A stretch of DNA of 64,000 bases from Paracoccus onchidii (GCF_028294535.1 NZ_JAQBIE010000012.1:1-64000); one strand, 5' to 3'. Positions 44,972-55,028 are shown, counted from the stretch's first letter. The notes: generated by a model not told the origin, from the sequence alone. Made by a program: numbers and translations.

Positions 44972-47524
44972 GTGCTGCGCAGCATCCTGTCATTTTTCGG
45001 TGCGATCTTTTCCTGGTTCGTGACCGCCAGCTTCTTTATTGCCCTGACGGTCGGGGGGATCTTCTGGGTCTATTCGCGGGATTTGCCCAGCCATGAGACA
45101 TTGGCGCAATACAGCCCCAAGACGATCAGCCGCATCTATTCGGGTGAAGGGCGCCTGATCGACGAATTCGCCCAGGAGCGCCGGATTTTCGTGCCGATCG
45201 AGGATATTCCCGATCTGGTCAAGCAAGCGTTCATCAGCGCCGAGGACAAGAATTTCTACATCCATCCCGGCTATGACCTGCGCGGTATTCTGGGCGCGGC
45301 ATACGAGGCGGCGCGTTCGGGTGGATCGAATGTTCGCGGTGCATCGACCATTACCCAGCAGGTCATGAAGAATTTCCTGCTGTCCAGCGATCGCAGCGTC
45401 GAGCGCAAGGTCAAGGAGCTGATTCTTGCATCGCGTCTGGAACGGTCGCTGAGCAAGGACCAGATTCTTGAACTGTATCTGAACGAGATCTTTCTGGGGC
45501 AGAACAGCTTTGGGGTTGCCGCCGCAGCGCAAAGCTACTTCAACAAGTCGCTGGCAGAGCTGACCCCGCATGAGGCCGCGATGCTGGCCGCCATGCCTCA
45601 GGCACCGGGTCGTTATCATCCGGTTCGCGCAAAGGAACGTGTCACCGAACGGCGTAACTATGTTCTGCGCGAGATGTGGCAGAATGGGTATATTTCTCAG
45701 GAGAATTACGAGGCCGAAGCCAAGCTGCCGCTGAAGTCGGTTCAGAATGGCGATTACCCGTCCTTCAACAGCCAGATGCCGCCGCGTGATTATTTTACCG
45801 ACGAGATCCGGCGGCAACTCAGCCGCGAATTCGGGCAGGACGAGTTTTTCGGTGGCGGGCTGACGATCCGTGCCACTGTCGAACCCAAGCTGCAGCAATC
45901 GGCGGCGGATGCGTTGCGCACCGCGCTGGAACAGTATGATCGCGGGCGCGGCGTATGGCGTGGCACCGGGGTGACCATCCCGGCCGAGGAACTGACCGAC
46001 GAGGCGTCATGGCGTGGCGCGCTGTATGAGACCCGTGTGCCGCGTGACATCCCCGACTGGTCGCCTGCGGTCGTGTTGCAGGTGGGGCAATCGGATGCCC
46101 GCATCGGTATCGAAGGCATCGAAGAGGATTCCGATGGTCACTGGATTCCGGCCAAGGATGTTCAATGGGCGCGAAAGCTGGATCGTTCGACGGGGCAGCT
46201 GGCCCCCAAGGCCCGCACTGCTGGCGATTTGCTGTCGGTGGGTGATGTCGTGTTGGTACGGCCGATGACCAGTGACAGCGACGGCAGCTTTATTCGCTGG
46301 ACGTTGCGGCAGGTGCCGCAGGTTCAGGGCGGGTTCATGGCGATGGATGTCAATACCGGACGCGTCATGGCGATGCAGGGCGGTTTTTCCTATCAATCCT
46401 CGGTCTTCAACCGTGCGACCCAGGCGCAGCGTCAGCCCGGTTCGTCCTTCAAGCCCTTTGTCTATGCGGCCGCGCTGGACAACAATTACACCCCTGCGAC
46501 CATTGTCGTGGACGAACCGATCCGTCTGAACACCCCCTATGGTCTGTGGGAGCCGAAGAACGCGGGTGGCCGCCATTATGGCCCGACACCGCTGCGCACC
46601 GGGATCGAACAATCGCGCAACCTGATGACCATTCGGATCGCGCAGGATATCGGCATGGATGTCGTGGCGCAGTATGCTGAAAAATTCGGCGCATATGATC
46701 AGTTGAAGCCATTCCTGGCCAACGCCCTGGGTGCGCAGGAAACGACCCTGTTCAAGATGGTGGCCGCCTACGCGATGTTTGCCAATGGCGGTGAGCGTGT
46801 CGAGCCGACGCTGGTCGACCGCGTGCAGGACCGTCGCGGCAGAACGATCTATCGCCACGATCAGCGTGAATGTGAAACCTGTGGCATGCAGGCATTGCCG
46901 GCGGGACAGGCCCCGGTCATCGACAGCAATCGCGAACGGGTCATGGATGCGGTCACCGCCTATCAGTTGACCTCGATGATGGAAGGTGTGGTCCAGAGGG
47001 GATCGGGCAAGGGCGTGAACCTGCCGGTGCCGATCGCCGGCAAGACCGGCACCACCAACGATGCCAAGGATGTCTGGTTCATCGGGTTTTCGAGCAATAT
47101 CGTCGCCGGCTGCTATCTTGGATATGATCAGCCGCGCAGCCTGGGGCGCAACGCCTATGGCGGGACGCTGTGCGTGCCGGTGTTCAACGCCTTCATGCGC
47201 GATGCGGTTGCCGAATTCGGCGGCACGGAATTTGCGGTTCCGCCGGGTGGTCATTGGGTCAAGATCGACCGCATTACCGGTCAGCGACTGGATGATGATG
47301 CCGCCGGTGACAATGTCATCGCCGAATATTTCCGCGACGGCACCGATCCGGATTGGTTGTCGCCGGTGATCATTTCCGGTTTTGGCGATGAAAAGGTCGT
47401 TTTGCCCTGGGAAGCAGGCGCAGCGTCGCGTGCGGCGACCTCGATCACGACCTCTACGGGACAACGCAAGGTCATTCCAAAGCGAACGGATTTCGGCACG
47501 ATGTCTTCCGGGGGGTTGTACTGA
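44972..47524 (+). CDS. mrcA: Penicillin-binding protein 1A (transglycosylase/transpeptidase)
   Basis: An 850-residue bifunctional class A PBP. One N-terminal membrane helix is followed by the GT51 glycosyltransferase domain ([30 protein letters not shown]). An OB-like insertion comes next, then the transpeptidase domain with SxxK ([14 protein letters not shown]), the SxN-like [13 protein letters not shown], and KTG (AGKTGTTND). I use the GTG at 44972, with GAAAGG 9 bp upstream; a GTG at 44951 is also possible. It polymerises and cross-links peptidoglycan. Confidence 0.95.
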   Translation: MLRSILSFFGAIFSWFVTASFFIALTVGGIFWVYSRDLPSHETLAQYSPKTISRIYSGEGRLIDEFAQERRIFVPIEDIPDLVKQAFISAEDKNFYIHPGYDLRGILGAAYEAARSGGSNVRGASTITQQVMKNFLLSSDRSVERKVKELILASRLERSLSKDQILELYLNEIFLGQNSFGVAAAAQSYFNKSLAELTPHEAAMLAAMPQAPGRYHPVRAKERVTERRNYVLREMWQNGYISQENYEAEAKLPLKSVQNGDYPSFNSQMPPRDYFTDEIRRQLSREFGQDEFFGGGLTIRATVEPKLQQSAADALRTALEQYDRGRGVWRGTGVTIPAEELTDEASWRGALYETRVPRDIPDWSPAVVLQVGQSDARIGIEGIEEDSDGHWIPAKDVQWARKLDRSTGQLAPKARTAGDLLSVGDVVLVRPMTSDSDGSFIRWTLRQVPQVQGGFMAMDVNTGRVMAMQGGFSYQSSVFNRATQAQRQPGSSFKPFVYAAALDNNYTPATIVVDEPIRLNTPYGLWEPKNAGGRHYGPTPLRTGIEQSRNLMTIRIAQDIGMDVVAQYAEKFGAYDQLKPFLANALGAQETTLFKMVAAYAMFANGGERVEPTLVDRVQDRRGRTIYRHDQRECETCGMQALPAGQAPVIDSNRERVMDAVTAYQLTSMMEGVVQRGSGKGVNLPVPIAGKTGTTNDAKDVWFIGFSSNIVAGCYLGYDQPRSLGRNAYGGTLCVPVFNAFMRDAVAEFGGTEFAVPPGGHWVKIDRITGQRLDDDAAGDNVIAEYFRDGTDPDWLSPVIISGFGDEKVVLPWEAGAASRAATSITTSTGQRKVIPKRTDFGTMSSGGLY

Positions 47525-47618
47525 CCCCCGGCAATCGGCGCCGGTCATGTCGGCGGCACTTGTTCCCCCGGCCCCCAGGCGTTATCACTCGCGCCTGAAA
47601 TTCCAGAAGGATCGTCAC

Positions 47619-48746
47619 ATGCGCGCCGAGACGCAGTCCACCATCGAAGCCATTCGCAAATCGCTGAGCCTGCTTGGGCAGCGGATGGATTGGCAGACCG
47701 CGCCGCATCGCCTGGAAGAAATGAATGCGATGATCGAGGATGGCGATCTGTGGTCGGATCCGGCCCGCGCGCAAAAGCTGATGCGCGAACGCCAGTCCCT
47801 GGCCGACGCCATCGAAACCTATAAGCGGATCGAAGGTGATCTGACCGCCAATGCCGAGATGGTCGAACTGGCCGAGGCCGAAGGCGATGCCGAGCTGGTC
47901 GCCGAATCCGAGGCCAATCTGAAAGAGCTGGCGGCAATGGCCGCCCAGAAGGAATTGGAGGCCCTGCTGAACGGTGAGGCCGACAGCAACGATACCTTCC
48001 TTGAAATCAACGCCGGGGCAGGCGGCACGGAAAGCTGTGACTGGGCGTCGATGCTGGCGCGGATGTATGTGCGTTGGGCCGAGAAAAAGGGCTATAATGT
48101 CGAACTGATCAGCGAAAGCTCGGGCGATGAGGCCGGGATTCGCAGCGCCGCCTACAAGATCAGCGGACACAACGCCTATGGCTGGCTGAAATCCGAATCG
48201 GGCGTGCATCGGCTTGTGCGTATCAGCCCCTATGACAGCGCGGCGCGGCGGCACACCAGCTTTAGCTCGGTCTGGGTCTATCCGGTGGTGGATGACAATA
48301 TCGAGATCACCGTTCCCGACAGTGAAATCCGCGTCGATACCTATCGCTCGTCGGGTGCGGGCGGCCAGCACGTGAACACGACGGACTCGGCCGTGCGGAT
48401 CACCCATATTCCAACCGGAATCGTGGTGACCAGTTCTGAAAAGTCGCAGCACCAGAACCGCGCCAACGCGATGGCCGCGCTGAAGTCACGCCTGTACGAG
48501 ATGGAGTTGCGCAAGCGCACCGAAAGCATTCAGGCCCAGCATGATGCCAAAGGCGATGCCGGCTGGGGAAACCAGATCCGGTCATATGTGCTGCATCCCT
48601 ACCAGATGGTGAAGGATCTTCGCACCTCCGAGGAAACCAGCGATACGCAAGGCGTTCTGGATGGCGATCTGGATGCGTTCATGGCTGCAACGCTGGCGTT
48701 GGATGTGGCGGGCAAAAGCCGCGCCGAGGCCCAGTCCGAGGACTGA
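47619..48746 (+). CDS. prfB: Peptide chain release factor 2
   Basis: A 375-residue RF2 that reads UGA and UAA stops. The catalytic GGQ lies in [18 protein letters not shown]. The codon-recognition tripeptide region reads [18 protein letters not shown] in place of the usual SPF. The frame is continuous from ATG 47619, so there is no programmed +1 frameshift of the E. coli kind. Upstream in-frame residues look non-coding and lie in the end of mrcA. Confidence 0.96.
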   Translation: MRAETQSTIEAIRKSLSLLGQRMDWQTAPHRLEEMNAMIEDGDLWSDPARAQKLMRERQSLADAIETYKRIEGDLTANAEMVELAEAEGDAELVAESEANLKELAAMAAQKELEALLNGEADSNDTFLEINAGAGGTESCDWASMLARMYVRWAEKKGYNVELISESSGDEAGIRSAAYKISGHNAYGWLKSESGVHRLVRISPYDSAARRHTSFSSVWVYPVVDDNIEITVPDSEIRVDTYRSSGAGGQHVNTTDSAVRITHIPTGIVVTSSEKSQHQNRANAMAALKSRLYEMELRKRTESIQAQHDAKGDAGWGNQIRSYVLHPYQMVKDLRTSEETSDTQGVLDGDLDAFMAATLALDVAGKSRAEAQSED

Positions 48747-48806
48747 TCCCCGCCGCCGATCGTGAATATCCGGGGGCGAAGCCCGGCGTCAGGACAGGGG
48801 CAGAAC

Positions 48807-49790
48807 ATGCAGACACGCGAATTGGGGCGCAATGGTCGCAAGATCGGCGCAGTCGCCCTTGGCACGATGAATTTCGTCGGCACCTATGGGGATGCGGACC
48901 GACGTGAGAGCCTGCGCTGCATGGCGGAATGCCTTGAGATGGGCGTGGATCATTTCGATACCTCGGATGTCTATGGCATGGGGCGTGCGGAACAGCTTTT
49001 GTCCGAGTTTCTGCGCGATCATCGCGATCGTGTCGTGCTGGCAAGCAAATGCGGCATTACCCGCAACCCCGAACGGCCCTTTGACAATTCGCCTGAATAT
49101 ATCCGGCGATCGCTGGAGGGGTCGCTGAAACGGTTGGGGGTCGATCATATCGACCTGTACTATCTGCACCGTCACGAACCGGGCCGCCCCATTGAAGATG
49201 TGATGGATACGCTGATGCGCCTGCGTGACGAAGGCAAGATCGGGGCCATCGGCCTGTCCGAGATTGCGCCCTCGACGTTGCAACGCGCGCTGGCTGTCGG
49301 GCCGGTTGCCGCCGTCCAGTCGGAATATTCACTGTGGTCGCGCCAACCGGAACTGGGTCTGGTGCAGGCCTGTGGGCGTGGTGGCGTTGCATTGATGGCG
49401 TTTTCCCCGGTGGGGCGCGGGGTCTTTGCGTCGCAATTGCCGGAGCCCACGGCTTTTGGTCCGGGGGATCTGCGTCAGGGCATGCCGCGTTTCGACCCAG
49501 TGAACTGGTCGCGCAACCTGCCATATCTGCAAGCGTTCAACGCCTATGCCCGTGATCTGGGACACAGCCCGGCGACACTGGCCATCGCCTGGCTTTTGTC
49601 ACGCGGGCCGCAGGTTCTGGCGCTGCCCGGATCGCGCAGTATTGCACATATGCGCGAAAACGCGTTGGGCGCCACGATTTCGCTGAGTGCCCAACAGCTT
49701 GCCCAGATCGAGGCGATACTGCCGGTTGGCTGGGCCCATGGTCCCCGATACGGCGAGGCGATGTCAAAAGGCCCCGAAGCCTATTGCTGA
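48807..49790 (+). CDS. Aldo/keto reductase
   Basis: A 327-residue NADPH-dependent (beta/alpha)8 oxidoreductase. The catalytic tetrad is seen as Asp and Tyr in HFDTSDVYGMGRAEQLL, Lys in VVLASKCG, and His in DLYYLHRHEPG. The NADPH end is LPGSRSIAHMRENALG. It resembles the YajO/YghZ-like or potassium-channel-beta-like AKRs. The substrate is unknown. The ATG 48807 is preceded by AGGGGCAG. Confidence 0.9.
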   Translation: MQTRELGRNGRKIGAVALGTMNFVGTYGDADRRESLRCMAECLEMGVDHFDTSDVYGMGRAEQLLSEFLRDHRDRVVLASKCGITRNPERPFDNSPEYIRRSLEGSLKRLGVDHIDLYYLHRHEPGRPIEDVMDTLMRLRDEGKIGAIGLSEIAPSTLQRALAVGPVAAVQSEYSLWSRQPELGLVQACGRGGVALMAFSPVGRGVFASQLPEPTAFGPGDLRQGMPRFDPVNWSRNLPYLQAFNAYARDLGHSPATLAIAWLLSRGPQVLALPGSRSIAHMRENALGATISLSAQQLAQIEAILPVGWAHGPRYGEAMSKGPEAYC

Positions 49791-49849
49791 CCGGGGCGGG
49801 GTTTCGTGTCATGATGTGGTTTCCATCCATGACGCGAAAGGGCGGTCAG

Positions 49850-50518
49850 ATGCGCGTTTCTGTAATCTTTTCACTGTTGGTTTCGGGGATATGGGCGTTC
49901 CAGGCGGGGGCCGACACCGCCGAGGCGCAATGCGAGATTTATCCGGCGGGCTCTGATCGGGTCGAGACGATGACGCCTTGCACATTCAGCCAACGGCAGG
50001 GGCATATCACCATCACCCGGCAAGATGGCGTCGATCACGACCTGATGCCGGTCGGCGATATGCCCGGAAACTTTGAGGATCCGCAGGGCAATCCGGTCTA
50101 TCGCCAAAGCGGTCTGGCGGATGCTGGCACGATCTTTCGCTTTCCGGATTTCAGTCTGTTTGTCTATTGGGGGCATGGTGATCAGACGTCGGATGCAGAC
50201 AATCCGACCGCACCGTTTTCCACCGATGATTATGACGCGACAGCCCTGTTGAATTGCGGCGCGACCGGTGCCGAGCTGACGGCCGGTTGTCCCGCTGGCG
50301 TGATGCGGATGGAAGACGGGCAGGCCTCGGTGACGGTGCTGGACGGCGCAGGGAACCAGTTCACCATGAATTTCATGAAGGACGTGACGACCGGCGATCC
50401 CTATGTCAACGCGACCAATCGCAACGCGGATGCCGCATTGCAGGATGATATCTGGCAGGTCATCATCGATGACAGCCAAGTGTATCAGGTGCCTGTGGCC
50501 TTCCTGCAAGGGGGGTAG
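49850..50518 (+). CDS. Secreted protein of unknown function
   Basis: A 222-residue predicted periplasmic or exported protein. A signal peptide (1-22) ends AGADT. There are two pairs of cysteines (CEIYP...PCTF and LNCGATGAELTAGC). The body is beta-rich and acidic, without a motif I recognise. The first cysteine region, followed by FSQRQGHITITRQDG, could be an OB-like or lipocalin-like fold, but this is speculative. The start at 49850 has AAGGGCGG upstream. It stands between an AKR gene and the patatin gene. Confidence 0.75.
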   Translation: MRVSVIFSLLVSGIWAFQAGADTAEAQCEIYPAGSDRVETMTPCTFSQRQGHITITRQDGVDHDLMPVGDMPGNFEDPQGNPVYRQSGLADAGTIFRFPDFSLFVYWGHGDQTSDADNPTAPFSTDDYDATALLNCGATGAELTAGCPAGVMRMEDGQASVTVLDGAGNQFTMNFMKDVTTGDPYVNATNRNADAALQDDIWQVIIDDSQVYQVPVAFLQGG

Positions 50519-50590
50519 GGGAACCCGGCTTGCAGCAGGCCAAATGGCAGTTACTATGCCCCGAAAACAACGCAACATGCGGGGCCGTCC

Positions 50591-51658
50591 ATGCAGGAAA
50601 AACAGATCAATCTGGCGTTGCAGGGCGGCGGGGCGCATGGAGCATTCGCCTGGGGGGTTCTGGATCGCCTGCTGGATGAAAGCTGGCTGCGATTCAGCGC
50701 CATCAGCGGAACATCGGCAGGCGCGCTGAACGGCGCCGCGATCAAGGCGGGGATGGCGCGCCACAATGGGGTGCAGGGGCGCCGTGCGGCGCAACGCAAT
50801 CTGGATTGTCTATGGGGTGAGGTCGGGCAGCTGTCGGATAACCGGATGGTGCGCTGGATGCATTCCCTGGTGCCGATGCCGCGCAGCATGCACCGTCTGA
50901 CCGAGATGTTTTCTCCGGCGGCCTGGCTGGACGGGCTGAGCCGTATCTTCAGCCCCTATGACTATGGTCCCTTTTATTCGAACCCGCTAGGCGCCGTGCT
51001 GCGCGAGCTGCCATATCCGGGATTTGACGGTGATTCCGGCCCCGAATTGTTCGTGGCCGCGACCAATGTCCGCAGCGGCCGGATCAGGGTGTTTACCGGA
51101 CGCCGCGTGACCGTGGATGCGGTACTGGCCTCGGCCTGCCTGCCGACATTGTTTCGGGCGGTTGAGATCCCGGACCCGGCGACCGGACGCGTCGAAGCGT
51201 TTTGGGATGGCGGCTTTACCGGAAACCCGGCGCTGTTCCCGCTTTATGCCCGGCATTTGCCGCGCGACATCGTGATCGTGAATATCAATCCCCTGATGCG
51301 CGACGGCATACCAAAGACGCCGGTTGAAATATCAGATCGTGTCAATGAGGTCAGCTTCAACAGCTCGTTGATGTCGGAACTGCGTGCGATCAATTTCGTC
51401 AAGCGATTGCATGGCGAAAACCGTCTGCAGGACAAGGCGATGAAGGATCCGCTGATCCACATGATCCTGGATGATCTGCTGATGAATGACCTGAATGCCC
51501 GATCCAAGATGATGCCCGCCCCGGGCTTGCTGGAGCGGATGAAAAGGGCAGGGCAGGCGGCGGCGGACCGGTTTCTGGAAGATCACGCCGACGCGCTGAA
51601 CCGTCATGACACAGTTGACTTGCCCGAGCTTTTGACCGGGTCGGGCATCGTCGGATAG
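50591..51658 (+). CDS. Patatin-like phospholipase
   Basis: A 355-residue lipid acyl hydrolase with a Ser-Asp dyad. The oxyanion loop GGGAHG is at 12-17. The nucleophile Ser42 is in the G-x-S-x-G motif GTSAG. The dyad aspartate is in FWDGGFTGNPA. There is no signal peptide, so it is cytoplasmic or secreted by another route. Its last 55 bp overlap the DUF502 gene on the opposite strand. Confidence 0.92.
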   Translation: MQEKQINLALQGGGAHGAFAWGVLDRLLDESWLRFSAISGTSAGALNGAAIKAGMARHNGVQGRRAAQRNLDCLWGEVGQLSDNRMVRWMHSLVPMPRSMHRLTEMFSPAAWLDGLSRIFSPYDYGPFYSNPLGAVLRELPYPGFDGDSGPELFVAATNVRSGRIRVFTGRRVTVDAVLASACLPTLFRAVEIPDPATGRVEAFWDGGFTGNPALFPLYARHLPRDIVIVNINPLMRDGIPKTPVEISDRVNEVSFNSSLMSELRAINFVKRLHGENRLQDKAMKDPLIHMILDDLLMNDLNARSKMMPAPGLLERMKRAGQAAADRFLEDHADALNRHDTVDLPELLTGSGIVG

Positions 51659-52299
51659 ACGAGCCCGGCGGATATCACTAGTTTGGCGGCGTCCTCGATA
51701 TTCATTTTCAGGAAGGTCACGTCGCTTTCGGGCACATAGATCAGAAAGCCAGAGGTCGGGTTCGGCGTCGTTGGAACGAAGACCGCGATCAGATCGTCGG
51801 AAACATGTTCGATCAGCTCACCCTTGGCGGGACCGGCGACAAATCCGATCGCCCAAAGGCCCTTGCGGGGATATTCCAGCATGCAGGCGCGGTCAAACCG
51901 GGCCTCGCTTTGGGACAGGATCGTTTCCGCGATCTGTTTCAGCGCGCCATAGACAGACCGGATGATCGGCATCCGGCTGACGATGTGTTCCCCGGTCCGC
52001 AGCAGGGATCGCCCCAGCAAGCCTTTGGCAAGCCAGCCGATGACGACGGTGAAGAACAGAAAGAACACCACACCGACGCCACGCAGGTTGATGCCGATAT
52101 ATTGTTCGGGGCGCCATCGCGCCGGCACCATGGGCAGAACCCAGCTGTCCATCCAGCCTGTCAGGGTCCAGATCAGCCAGACCGTGATGCCGATCGGGGC
52201 GACCACGACCAGCCCGGCCAGAAAATTCGATCGCAGCATGCCCAGAAACCCGCGTTTGCGGGGAGGGATCTGCAAGGGGGTGGGGTCGGGGACGCGCAT
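51604..52299 (-). CDS. DUF502 family membrane protein
   Basis: A 231-residue protein with two transmembrane helices (about 20-45 and 75-98), including the motif NFLAGLVVVAPIGITVWLIW. A soluble domain follows with RMPIIRSVYGALKQI and VFVPTTPNPTSGFLIYVP, all typical of DUF502. The function is unknown. I use the ATG at 52299; an earlier ATG is 21 bp upstream. It starts 33 bp after psuG on the same strand, so it may be the last gene of that operon. Confidence 0.85.
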   Translation of the reverse strand: MRVPDPTPLQIPPRKRGFLGMLRSNFLAGLVVVAPIGITVWLIWTLTGWMDSWVLPMVPARWRPEQYIGINLRGVGVVFFLFFTVVIGWLAKGLLGRSLLRTGEHIVSRMPIIRSVYGALKQIAETILSQSEARFDRACMLEYPRKGLWAIGFVAGPAKGELIEHVSDDLIAVFVPTTPNPTSGFLIYVPESDVTFLKMNIEDAAKLVISAGLVYPTMPDPVKSSGKSTVS

Positions 52300-52332
52300 G
52301 AGCGAATTGGAACAGCGCAATCCCCGTGTTGG

Positions 52333-53256
52333 TCAAGCCGCTTTCGACATCTCGGCGGCAATTTCCGCAGCCAGTCGCGCATTGTTCATCACAAGCGCGA
52401 TATTTGATGTCAGCGAGCGACCGTCGGTCAGTTCAAAGATGCGTTGCAGCAGGAAGGGGGTCACCGACTTGGCGGCGACTCCCTGAACCTCGGCCTCGTC
52501 CAGCGCCTTGAGGATCACCGGCAGGATTTCGGATTGCGTGATCTCGGCATCTTGCGGGATCGGGTTGGCAACCAGCTGCCCGCCTTTCAGCCCAAGTGCG
52601 GCGCGCATCCGCGCAGCCTGGGCGATCTGGGCGGCCGTATCCATGCGCAAAGGCGCGGGAATGCCGGATTTGCGCGACCAGAAGGCCGGCAATTCATCCT
52701 GACCATAGGCAATGACCGGGACGCCAAGCGTTTCCAGAACTTCCCATGTCTTCGGCAGGTCCAGAATTGCCTTGGCGCCCGCCGCCACAACGGTCACCGG
52801 CGTTTGCGCCAGTTCCTGAAGGTCGGCGGAAATGTCAAAGCTGGTTTCCGCACCGCGATGCACACCCCCGATGCCCCCGGTGGCAAAGACGGTGATGCCC
52901 GCGAGCGCGGCACAGATCATCGTGGCGGCGACGGTCGTGGCCCCAGTGCGCCCGTTCGCCAGGCAAACCGCCAGATCCGCGCGGCTCAGCTTCATTGCCT
53001 GGTCTGCCGGCGTCTGGGCCAGGGCTTCCAGCGTGTCATCGGTCAAGCCGATGTGAATCTTGCCGCCCATGACCGCGATGGTCGCTGGTACGGCACCGTT
53101 GTCGCGGATCATCTGTTCGACATCGCGTGCCATCTGCAGGTTCTGCGGATAGGGCATTCCATGCGTGATGATCGTGGATTCCAGCGCGACGACGGGCCGT
53201 CGGGCGGCAAGCGCCCGTTCCACTTCGGGAGAGAAGGTCAGGGGGGCGGAGGTCAT
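52333..53256 (-). CDS. psuG: Pseudouridine-5'-phosphate glycosidase
   Basis: A 307-residue enzyme that reversibly cuts pseudouridine 5'-phosphate to uracil and ribose 5-phosphate. Diagnostic blocks are VALESTIITHGMPYPQN, NGAVPATIAVMGGKIHIGL, CLANGRTGATTVAATM and VFATGGIGGVHRG, plus a C-terminal NIALVMNNARLAAEIA. Catalysis uses a lysine-linked intermediate and Mn2+. The ATG overlaps the psuK stop by 4 bp (ATGA). Confidence 0.95.
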   Translation of the reverse strand: MTSAPLTFSPEVERALAARRPVVALESTIITHGMPYPQNLQMARDVEQMIRDNGAVPATIAVMGGKIHIGLTDDTLEALAQTPADQAMKLSRADLAVCLANGRTGATTVAATMICAALAGITVFATGGIGGVHRGAETSFDISADLQELAQTPVTVVAAGAKAILDLPKTWEVLETLGVPVIAYGQDELPAFWSRKSGIPAPLRMDTAAQIAQAARMRAALGLKGGQLVANPIPQDAEITQSEILPVILKALDEAEVQGVAAKSVTPFLLQRIFELTDGRSLTSNIALVMNNARLAAEIAAEMSKAA

Positions 53257-54134
53257 GGTACGTCCTTTCCGGAAACATGTGCGGCCGAAGCGTCAACCGC
53301 CCGGCGCAGCGCCGCGTCGCGCGGCAATCGGTTCAGTTCGGCCGCAAGATGCGCGGCCAGGAAACAATCGCCGGCGCCGGTCACGCGGGCGACTGTCACT
53401 TTTGGTGGCGTTACGGTGATCGTGGGGCCGTTTGCAATGGCCTCGGCGGCGGTGTTCGGACCATCGGTGACCAACACCCGTGCCGCGCCGCGTCCGACCA
53501 CGGCCTCGGCGGCGCTTGCGGCGTCGGGGCAAGCGCGCCCGGCCAGAATCTCGGCTTCAAGCCGGTTCAGGTAAAAGCACCCCCGACGCGTGGCGATCAG
53601 CGGCTCCAGCCGTTCGGCCTTGCCGGGGCTTGCCGGCACGACACGCAAATCGGCGCCGCTAAGGCGCGGGTCGCGGGCGATCGATGCCAGAAGTTCTTCC
53701 GTAAGGTTCCCATCCAGAACCACAGGCCCGGACCAACCGGCCAGAGCGTTGTCCAGAGGTGCCAGGATCGTGCCGCCAGCTTCTTCAAGGCTGTGGGCAT
53801 CGGCGATGGCGGCAATCAACCCCTCGCTGTCTTCGATGGCCATGTAGCAATCGGTGGGCAGACCACTGTCACGGCACAGCCATCGGGTCAGCACACCCAG
53901 ACGTTCGGCCTCGGCGACAAGCGAATTGCCTTCCGGGTCGCGGCCAACCGCGGACAGAACGGCCGAGCTCACCTGCCAGCGCGCCAGTGCGACCGCGACA
54001 TTCAATGCAACGCCGCCGGGCACATGGCGAATGCGCCCGGGCACATCTGCGCCCGAAGCCATCCGCCGCGGGGCGCGGCCAATGACATCCCAAAGCATGG
54101 CGCCGATACAGAGGATGTCGGGGTCTTTGTTCAT
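53253..54134 (-). CDS. psuK: PfkB-family kinase, probable pseudouridine kinase
   Basis: A 293-residue ribokinase-fold enzyme. The N-terminal sugar-binding part has DILCIGAMLWDVIGRA and PGGVALNVAVALAR. The C-terminal catalytic base and anion hole are in VTGAGDCFLAAHLA. Adjacency and overlap with psuG identify it as pseudouridine kinase, which phosphorylates pseudouridine before PsuG cleaves it. The start at 54134 makes an ATGA overlap with the arsR stop, which supports that choice. Confidence 0.88.
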   Translation of the reverse strand: MNKDPDILCIGAMLWDVIGRAPRRMASGADVPGRIRHVPGGVALNVAVALARWQVSSAVLSAVGRDPEGNSLVAEAERLGVLTRWLCRDSGLPTDCYMAIEDSEGLIAAIADAHSLEEAGGTILAPLDNALAGWSGPVVLDGNLTEELLASIARDPRLSGADLRVVPASPGKAERLEPLIATRRGCFYLNRLEAEILAGRACPDAASAAEAVVGRGAARVLVTDGPNTAAEAIANGPTITVTPPKVTVARVTGAGDCFLAAHLAAELNRLPRDAALRRAVDASAAHVSGKDVP

Positions 54135-54472
54135 TCCTGGTTCCATTCGTCGATCTGCACCTTCAGGAAGCGTTCGAAATCATCCAGATCCACGGGGTCG
54201 AACTGACCAAAACCCTGCATCCAGACCGATGCGCTGCGCATCCCTTCGGGGTCCAGCATGCACCAGGTGATCCGGCCGCGGCGTTCCTGCCGGATCAGGC
54301 CGGCGGCCGCAAGCACGGAGAGATGTTTCGATACCGCCGCAAGGCTCATGTCAAAGGGTGCCGCGACGTCACTGACGGCCATATCGTCTTCCAGCAGCAT
54401 CGACAGAACCCGCCGACGCGTCGGATCGGCCAGTGCCGAGAAGATAAGATCGAGCCGGTCAGGGATTGGCAT
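54131..54472 (-). CDS. ArsR-family transcriptional regulator
   Basis: A 113-residue winged-helix repressor. The core is IFSALADPTRRRVLSMLL with the recognition helix MSLAAVSKHLSVLAAAGLI and the wing QERRGRITWCML. It lacks the CxC or histidine-rich metal sites of true ArsR/SmtB sensors, so it probably senses something other than a metal. I use ATG 54472; the in-frame upstream extension lies in AT-rich promoter DNA. It is the first gene of arsR-psuK-psuG. Confidence 0.88.
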   Translation of the reverse strand: MPIPDRLDLIFSALADPTRRRVLSMLLEDDMAVSDVAAPFDMSLAAVSKHLSVLAAAGLIRQERRGRITWCMLDPEGMRSASVWMQGFGQFDPVDLDDFERFLKVQIDEWNQE

Positions 54473-54504
54473 TGTCGGTGAATTGTCCTGCAAAGGCGGA
54501 ATGG

Positions 54505-54520
54505 TCAACTTGGTGGTTGA
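54505..54520. promoter_or_regulatory. Candidate operator upstream of arsR-psuKG
   Basis: Inverted repeat TCAAC-TTGGTG-GTTGA, 33-48 bp upstream of the arsR ATG. Size and position fit autoregulation by an ArsR-family dimer. Binding is inferred. Confidence 0.45.
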
Positions 54521-54619
54521 ATAATGTCGGCAGCGCAAAAGGATTGCAAGATCGGGATTCGAATCGTGGGTAATCGCAAGACACTGAAAACAAACAAATT
54601 TATATGTAGAGCGCCTTGC

Positions 54620-54648
54620 TTGACTTGCAGCGGTTTCCCCCCTAGACA
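54620..54648 (+). promoter_or_regulatory. Candidate promoter of the atp F0 operon
   Basis: TTGACT (54620-54625) and TAGACA (54643-54648), 17 bp apart, lie 30 bp before the atpI ATG. This is the best -35/-10 match in the window. Confidence 0.6.
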
Positions 54649-54678
54649 CCCCATCGAACGATAACGGGGGCGTGAGAG

Positions 54679-55026
54679 ATGGCCGAAGGGCCCCGGAATG
54701 GCAACGGCAGGGACGATGATACGACCCGCTTGCGCGATCTGGAGGAACGGCTGTCGAAAGTGACCTCCAAACCAGAGGCCAGCGGGCCGATGGCCGGCTA
54801 TGACAAAGGGCATATCGCCTGGCGCATGGTCACCGAGATCGTCGCAGGCATCCTGATGGGCTGCGGGCTCGGCTACGGATTGGATTATCTGTTCGGCACG
54901 AAGCCGTTCCTGATGATCCTGTTTATATTTCTCGGCTTTGCGGCCGGCATCAAGACCATGATGCGCACCGCGTCCGAGCTGGACACAAAACCCGGCAATG
55001 CGCCGGAGACCGATGAGAGGGATTGA
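54679..55026 (+). CDS. atpI: ATP synthase-associated protein AtpI/AtpZ
   Basis: A 115-residue protein. A charged N-terminus ([11 protein letters not shown]) is followed by two transmembrane helices (about 50-72 and 76-95). It is the usual first gene of F0 operons and is thought to help c-ring assembly or Mg2+ supply. The stop overlaps the atpB region by a few bases. Confidence 0.88.
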   Translation: MAEGPRNGNGRDDDTTRLRDLEERLSKVTSKPEASGPMAGYDKGHIAWRMVTEIVAGILMGCGLGYGLDYLFGTKPFLMILFIFLGFAAGIKTMMRTASELDTKPGNAPETDERD

Positions 55027-55028
55027 TC

